Assembly: GCA_002701705.1 (NCBI GenBank)
Contig: NZWU01000042.1
Coordinates: 2,556 to 20,590 of the forward strand
Origin: Gammaproteobacteria bacterium
GTDB lineage: Bacteria > Pseudomonadota > Gammaproteobacteria > GCA-002705445 > GCA-002716945
Direction: 5' to 3'
DNA: 18,035 nucleotides
This document shows positions 13,979 through 18,035 of this stretch, piece after piece; position 1 is the first letter of the stretch; the number at the start of each line of letters is the position of its first letter. Below the pieces are notes generated by a model that was not told the origin of the DNA, made no database searches, and worked only from the letters and a program-made list of their open reading frames with translations. The translations under genes and the position numbers were made by a program.

Positions 13979-14012
13979 ATCAACCACTCAGTATTTCTTC
14001 TGAGTGGTTGAT
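13979..14012 (+). terminator. Terminator hairpin between convergent lipoprotein and dat genes
   Basis: ATCAACCACTCAG (13979-13991) pairs perfectly with CTGAGTGGTTGAT (14000-14012) around an eight-base loop. It starts 9 bases after the lipoprotein stop and ends 5 bases before the dat stop on the other strand, so it can serve both. The T tracts on either side are weak. The stem is the strongest in the window. Confidence 0.8.
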
Positions 14013-14017
14013 CATGT

Positions 14018-14869
14018 TTAAAATTTTCCGATAAATTCAGTTACTAATTTATGTGTTTCTAGAGTAACGGTACCAGCTGTACCTTCCTTTATAACCTTGC
14101 CATCGATTTCAGTGATTGGTGCAATAGGGCTGGTTGAACTCGAACACCAAATTTCATCTGCAGACATTACTTGCTCTTTGGTAACATCTGATTCCTCTAC
14201 TAGATATTTGTTTTTCTTAAGAAGATCTAATATAAGGCTTCTGGTCACCCCAGATAATAATTCATTTCCCAGTTTTGGCGTATACACAACATTATTGTTA
14301 ACAATAAAGATATTGCTAGCTGAACCTTCAGTTACTTTATCGTTGTGTATAAGAATCGTTTCATACATCCCTTTTTTTGCCGCATGATTTTTTAACAAAA
14401 CATTTCCTAACAAAGATATGCTTTTTATATTAGCCCTTCTCCACCTATAATCTTCATGGATTGTTGCTCTAAACCCCTTTTTAATTTCATCAGCAGTGTA
14501 AGCCTTGGAAAACTGACCCATGACAAGTACGGTCGGCTCTATCACAGATTGATACACATGTTGCCTGTCAGTGTGAGTACCACGGGTTATTTGTATGTAG
14601 ATAAAATGGTCTTTGAATTTATTTTTGTGTATTACTTCATTAACTATTTTTTCAATTTCTAAGTCATCAGACAAATTATTCTTCATCTCTATCAGAGTAA
14701 GGCTTTTATTTAATCTTGATAGGTGTTTATCTAATAAGAATGGTTTTCCATTATATACTGGTATTAACTCATAAACACCATCACCAAATAAGAAGCCTCT
14801 ATCCATGATAGATACTTTTGCATCTGTTCTGGACACAAAACTTCCATTTAAGAAAATTTGTTCTTGCAT
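14018..14869 (-). CDS. dat: D-amino-acid transaminase (class IV aminotransferase)
   Basis: A 283-residue PLP enzyme of fold type IV. D-amino-acid transaminase exchanges amino groups between D-alanine, D-glutamate and 2-oxo acids, supplying D-amino acids for the cell wall. The start MQEQIFLNGSFV and MDRGFLFGDGVYE (residues 22-34) are typical. K149 in NIKSISLLGNVL is the PLP lysine, EGSASNIF (181-188) binds the cofactor, and SGVTRSLILD (206-215) is the phosphate-binding turn. Branched-chain aminotransferase (IlvE) shares the fold, but length, motif wording and position behind dacA favour Dat. The gene starts 5 bases after the dacA stop and ends at the bidirectional hairpin. Confidence 0.85.
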   Translation of the reverse strand: MQEQIFLNGSFVSRTDAKVSIMDRGFLFGDGVYELIPVYNGKPFLLDKHLSRLNKSLTLIEMKNNLSDDLEIEKIVNEVIHKNKFKDHFIYIQITRGTHTDRQHVYQSVIEPTVLVMGQFSKAYTADEIKKGFRATIHEDYRWRRANIKSISLLGNVLLKNHAAKKGMYETILIHNDKVTEGSASNIFIVNNNVVYTPKLGNELLSGVTRSLILDLLKKNKYLVEESDVTKEQVMSADEIWCSSSTSPIAPITEIDGKVIKEGTAGTVTLETHKLVTEFIGKF

Positions 14870-14874
14870 ATCAA

Positions 14875-16023
14875 CTAAAAAATTTGAAGTAGCGAGTCAA
14901 CTGTCTTTCTATAAAAACTACCCTCTTTAATATCCTCTAATGCAATTAATTTAGCCTTAGACACAATCTCACCATCAAGCTTTACAAACGCAAAGCCAAG
15001 CGCAGTATTTTTAGATATTGGTGCAGAAATATTTCGATCTATGACAAATCCTTTTTTAATATTTTTTATTTGTCTTCTTGGTATAGATATATAAAAGTCT
15101 TCTTCGACACCTAATTTAATTTCTTTCTTCTCGCCATTGTAAATTCTTGCATTATGGACTAATGCTTGTCTTTTAAAAATTTTATGGGTCTCATAAAATC
15201 TAAATCCATATTCTAAAAGGGCTTTTGTTGCATCATTCCTGTAATCTGGCGTTTTTGCTCCAAGCACAACAGTGATTAATCTTCTGCTTCCTCTTTTTGC
15301 TGACGCTGCAAGACAGTAGCCTGCTCTCTGCGTAAATCCAGTTTTGATTCCATCAACTCTGTCATCTGTAAACAATAACTTATTTCTTGAATATTGTTTT
15401 ATCTCATTATAGATATATTCCTTCTGAGAATATAAACGATAGTATTCGGGAAATTTTGCTATCATTGATCTTGACAAAATTGCAATATCTCTTGCTGATG
15501 TATAAAGGTCTTTGTCTGGCAATCCTGTAGGATTTGAAAAATTACTATTCAACAAACCCAAATTCTCACCTAATTGATTCATATACAGAGAAAAAGTGGC
15601 GACATCACCTGATATATGTTCTGCCATAGCAACACTCGCATCATTACCAGAGCTGGTTACAATCCCTTGTAGAAGATCTGATACCTTTACTTTTTTACCA
15701 ACTTCTATAAACATTTTAGAGCCACCTGTCTTCCATGCTTTTTTACTTATTAATACTTGATCATCCAACTTGAGTGAACCGTCTCTCAATTCTGTAAATG
15801 CAACATATGAAGTCATTATTTTTGTAATGCTTGCAGGTGGTAATGGAATATCAGGATTTTTTGAAGCGATAACAGTGCCACTCTTAAAATCCATAATGAT
15901 ATAAGATTCAACTTGCAGGTTAGGGGGTTTGGGAATTGGTCCGGCAACAGCAAACGACTGTTGAGTAAAAACTAAACAAAAAGTAAGCACAAGTGTAAAA
16001 ATATAGTGTGTTAGCTTTCCCAT
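14875..16023 (-). CDS. dacA: D-alanyl-D-alanine carboxypeptidase (PBP5/6 family)
   Basis: A low-molecular-mass penicillin-binding protein that removes the terminal D-Ala from peptidoglycan pentapeptides in the periplasm. Catalytic motifs are S-I-T-K in PPASITKIM (serine nucleophile), S-G-N in TSSGNDASVA, and K-T-G in DGIKTGFT. A signal peptide leads (hydrophobic IFTLVLTFCLVFT, cleavage near FAVA), and a C-terminal beta domain ends in a short amphipathic segment, KTVDSLLQIF, that anchors the protein to the membrane. The ATG at 16021-16023 gives 382 residues. An upstream in-frame TTG (16032) would add three residues but is a weaker start. A TGCTATAAT extended -10 sits just upstream. Confidence 0.94.
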   Translation of the reverse strand: MGKLTHYIFTLVLTFCLVFTQQSFAVAGPIPKPPNLQVESYIIMDFKSGTVIASKNPDIPLPPASITKIMTSYVAFTELRDGSLKLDDQVLISKKAWKTGGSKMFIEVGKKVKVSDLLQGIVTSSGNDASVAMAEHISGDVATFSLYMNQLGENLGLLNSNFSNPTGLPDKDLYTSARDIAILSRSMIAKFPEYYRLYSQKEYIYNEIKQYSRNKLLFTDDRVDGIKTGFTQRAGYCLAASAKRGSRRLITVVLGAKTPDYRNDATKALLEYGFRFYETHKIFKRQALVHNARIYNGEKKEIKLGVEEDFYISIPRRQIKNIKKGFVIDRNISAPISKNTALGFAFVKLDGEIVSKAKLIALEDIKEGSFYRKTVDSLLQIF

Positions 16024-16034
16024 AAATATCAAAG

Positions 16035-16040
16035 ATTATA
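16035..16040 (-). promoter_or_regulatory. Candidate extended -10 promoter for dacA-dat
   Basis: On the minus strand TGCTATAAT gives a consensus -10 with the TGn extension, located between the mltB stop and the dacA ATG. Transcription would start about five bases before the ATG, making the message nearly leaderless. No -35 match is seen. It could raise dacA-dat expression independently of rodA. Confidence 0.35.
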
Positions 16041-16057
16041 GCATAATATTGCTATTT

Positions 16058-17083
16058 TCATTGCCTCGTTTTTTCTCGTTTAATTTTTTCAGCAAGAAAA
16101 TAAACAGCTAAGGCATACAATCTACTTCTATTGTATCGTGTAATCACATAGAAATTTTTATGCCCAAACTTAAATACCTCATCCTGATTCTCTTTAAATC
16201 TAATAATAGATACTAATTCATTATCAGATAAATGAGATGTAGATTTAATATCTTTATCTTTAAATACATGATACGGAGTAATAGGTTTATATGTTTTTTT
16301 TGATTGATTAAAAACAATTGATTTTGCAGATTCTGGAAATACTGTATCAGTGAGAATGACTTCATTCTGCAACCAACCATTTTTATATAAATAGTTTGCC
16401 ACACTACCAATTACATCAGCATTGGAATCCCATAAGTTGGTAATCTTATCGTCGTTAAAATCAATTGCATAATGCCGATAGCTGCTTGATATAAATTGAG
16501 GTTTCCCAAGCGCCCCCGCATACGACCCTTTAATATGAGACGGATCAAAATTATTTTCTGAACACATCAAGAGAAAATTAATTAACTCTGTTTTATAAAA
16601 TTTAGCTCTTCTTCCTTTGTTTGGTCCAAGAGATAAAGAAGCAAGGGTATCAAAAGTTTTAAATGAACCAGTTTTCAAACCAAATTTACTTTCAATTCCT
16701 ATAATTGCGACAATTATTTCTGGTGGGACTCCAAATCTAAGTGATGCTTTTCTTAAATATTTTTGATTTTCATTCCAATATACTATTCCACCATTTGATA
16801 AGCTATCATTGACAAATAAATTCTTATAATTCAGACAATTTATGTCTTTTCTTGAACAACCATTCCAAGTTAAGGTTCTTTCGGGTGCCTTTATAAAAAA
16901 TTTGAGGAGCCTTTTTTCAGGGACTATCTCGTTAAAAAGTTTTCTAAGTTTATTTTCATCATAATTATGTTTATTTTTCATCAAAGTTATAAAATCTTCA
17001 ACATTATTATTATCATATGGGTTCTTTGCCGCAGACAAATTTGTTAGAAATAAAAACAGAAATAAAGTTATCAATATTCTCAT
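16058..17083 (-). CDS. mltB: Lytic murein transglycosylase B family (soluble form)
   Basis: MltB cleaves the MurNAc-GlcNAc bond of peptidoglycan to form 1,6-anhydro-MurNAc ends. The 341-residue protein has GVPPEIIVAIIGIESKFG (residues 118-135) with catalytic E131, then GSFKTFDTLASL and KGSYAGALGKPQF, all family hallmarks, and AVYFLAEKI near the end. The N-terminus is a plain signal peptide (MRILITLFLFLFLTNLSAA, likely cut after AA at 18-19). It has no lipobox cysteine, unlike E. coli MltB, so it is probably free in the periplasm. A short cysteine pair (C76, C83) replaces the family's usual TWHxY segment. The TAA of rodA is followed directly by this ATG. Confidence 0.92.
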   Translation of the reverse strand: MRILITLFLFLFLTNLSAAKNPYDNNNVEDFITLMKNKHNYDENKLRKLFNEIVPEKRLLKFFIKAPERTLTWNGCSRKDINCLNYKNLFVNDSLSNGGIVYWNENQKYLRKASLRFGVPPEIIVAIIGIESKFGLKTGSFKTFDTLASLSLGPNKGRRAKFYKTELINFLLMCSENNFDPSHIKGSYAGALGKPQFISSSYRHYAIDFNDDKITNLWDSNADVIGSVANYLYKNGWLQNEVILTDTVFPESAKSIVFNQSKKTYKPITPYHVFKDKDIKSTSHLSDNELVSIIRFKENQDEVFKFGHKNFYVITRYNRSRLYALAVYFLAEKIKREKTRQ

Positions 17084-18035
17084 TTATTTTCTCAAAATAC
17101 GTTGATGTGATTTAATAGACATTATGATCCCCAGCGAGGCAAATAATGTGACCATCGATGTTCCGCCATAACTCATAAAAGGAAGTGGTGCACCTACAAC
17201 CGGAAGCAAGCCAATAACCATCCCAACATTAACAATTACATATAGAAAAATTGTGAGACTTATCGTTCCGCTCAGTATTCTCGCAAAGTTATCAGTAGCT
17301 TTTATTGAAATGCCTAGACCACGCAGTGCAATAAAGAGATAGAGAAACATCAGTATAAGTGTCCCTAAAAATCCAAATTCTTCTCCGAAAGCTGAAAAAA
17401 TAAAATCAGTTGAATGCTCTGGCAAAAATTCTAGTTTAGATTGTGTTCCACTCAAAAATCCTTTACCAAAAATACCTCCTGAGCCCAGAGCAATTTTTGA
17501 TTGCATCAGATGATAACCAGAACCAAGTGGATCTGACTCAGGATTAAAAAAAGTAAGCAGTCTCTGTTTTTGATAATCGTGTAAATTAATCCATAGTAAT
17601 GGAATCAATCCAGCTAATGAAACTGTTGCGCCAATAAAAAATCGCCAAGACATACCTACAAGTAATATAGCTACAGCCCCTGACATACCAATGAGAAGCG
17701 CTGTTCCTAAATCTGGTTGTTTAATAATTAAGAGCATTGGTATCACCACAAGGATTGAACCGATGACCAAATAAATAAATTTTGGTGGAAGGGGCTTATC
17801 TGAATAATACCAAGCCAAGATTAGTGGTACAAATATTTTCATTAACTCTGATGGCTGAAATCTTATAATATATAAATCTAACCATCGTCCGGCAGTTTTT
17901 CCCACACCAAAAAATACGACTAAGATTAACAAGAGTATGGTAAGAAAATATAATATAGGTGCAAATAATCTGAATGTGTCTGGGTGTATTTGTGTTAGAA
18001 AAACCATGACGGTCATCCCTATTAAAATTCTTATA
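17084..18035 (-). CDS. rodA: Rod-shape peptidoglycan polymerase RodA, C-terminal part (runs off the window)
   Basis: RodA is a SEDS-family glycosyltransferase that polymerises lipid II during side-wall elongation with PBP2. About 317 codons are present and the frame stays open to the window edge (IRILIG precedes the internal methionines at 18016 and after), so some 50-60 N-terminal residues are missing. Recognisable parts are AGRWLDLYIIRFQPSELMKI, KQPDLGTALLIGMSGAV, GSGGIFGKGFLSGTQSKLEFLPEHSTDFIFS in pieces, and GAPLPFMSYGGTSM near the end, the SEDS signature. Roughly nine hydrophobic segments can be counted. It is the first gene seen of the rodA-mltB-dacA-dat run; mrdA (PBP2) would be expected beyond the window. 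Confidence 0.95.
   Translation of the reverse strand, partial: IRILIGMTVMVFLTQIHPDTFRLFAPILYFLTILLLILVVFFGVGKTAGRWLDLYIIRFQPSELMKIFVPLILAWYYSDKPLPPKFIYLVIGSILVVIPMLLIIKQPDLGTALLIGMSGAVAILLVGMSWRFFIGATVSLAGLIPLLWINLHDYQKQRLLTFFNPESDPLGSGYHLMQSKIALGSGGIFGKGFLSGTQSKLEFLPEHSTDFIFSAFGEEFGFLGTLILMFLYLFIALRGLGISIKATDNFARILSGTISLTIFLYVIVNVGMVIGLLPVVGAPLPFMSYGGTSMVTLFASLGIIMSIKSHQRILRK

Overview
The window is about 18 kb of AT-rich, densely packed bacterial chromosome. The gene content points to a gammaproteobacterium, probably a small-genome aquatic one, although the lineage cannot be fixed from the sequence alone. Evidence for this is HemJ-type haem synthesis, an AmgK/MurU recycling pair as in Pseudomonas, a divergent mrp/metG pair, an HAD-IB phosphatase divergent from rppH, and a rodA-mltB-dacA cell-wall cluster. 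There are 24 protein genes (argC and rodA run off the ends) and one tRNA gene. No insertion sequence, phage gene, CRISPR array or gene-free stretch over 300 bases was seen. Many neighbours overlap or abut, and most Shine-Dalgarno sequences are weak.

Positions 1-2455: argC (partial, minus) diverges from hemJ. hemJ and rppH converge with a 24-bp coding overlap. rppH diverges from an HAD-IB phosphatase gene, which converges on a small three-helix membrane protein gene. Positions 2234-6040 form a minus-strand run: mrp/apbC, a PrsW-type membrane protease, dcd, a FemAB-family aminoacyltransferase and the small membrane protein. Divergent from mrp, positions 6152-9353 hold metG (lacking its usual C-terminal tRNA-binding domain), a separate overlapping gene for exactly that domain, an RsxB-like ferredoxin and nth. 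A half-size mazG converges on nth.

Positions 9835-11536 carry amgK and murU, overlapping by 4 bases, followed 1 base later by tRNA-Lys(CTT). Facing them on the minus strand are acyP, a DUF2182 membrane protein and a Tat-exported DUF1326 protein. A strong terminator-like hairpin separates the last two, and several perfect palindromes sit in front of the DUF1326 gene. A small lipoprotein gene diverges from this unit and ends at a 13-bp hairpin. Positions 14018-18035 hold a minus-strand cell-wall operon: rodA (partial), mltB, dacA, and dat.

Two themes stand out. The first is the peptidoglycan life cycle: synthesis (RodA), trimming (DacA), cleavage (MltB), sugar salvage (AmgK, MurU), a D-amino-acid transaminase and a FemAB-like aminoacyltransferase. 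The second is the DUF1326/DUF2182 locus, which has cysteine and methionine patterns typical of metal binding and is the best candidate here for a poorly described system.
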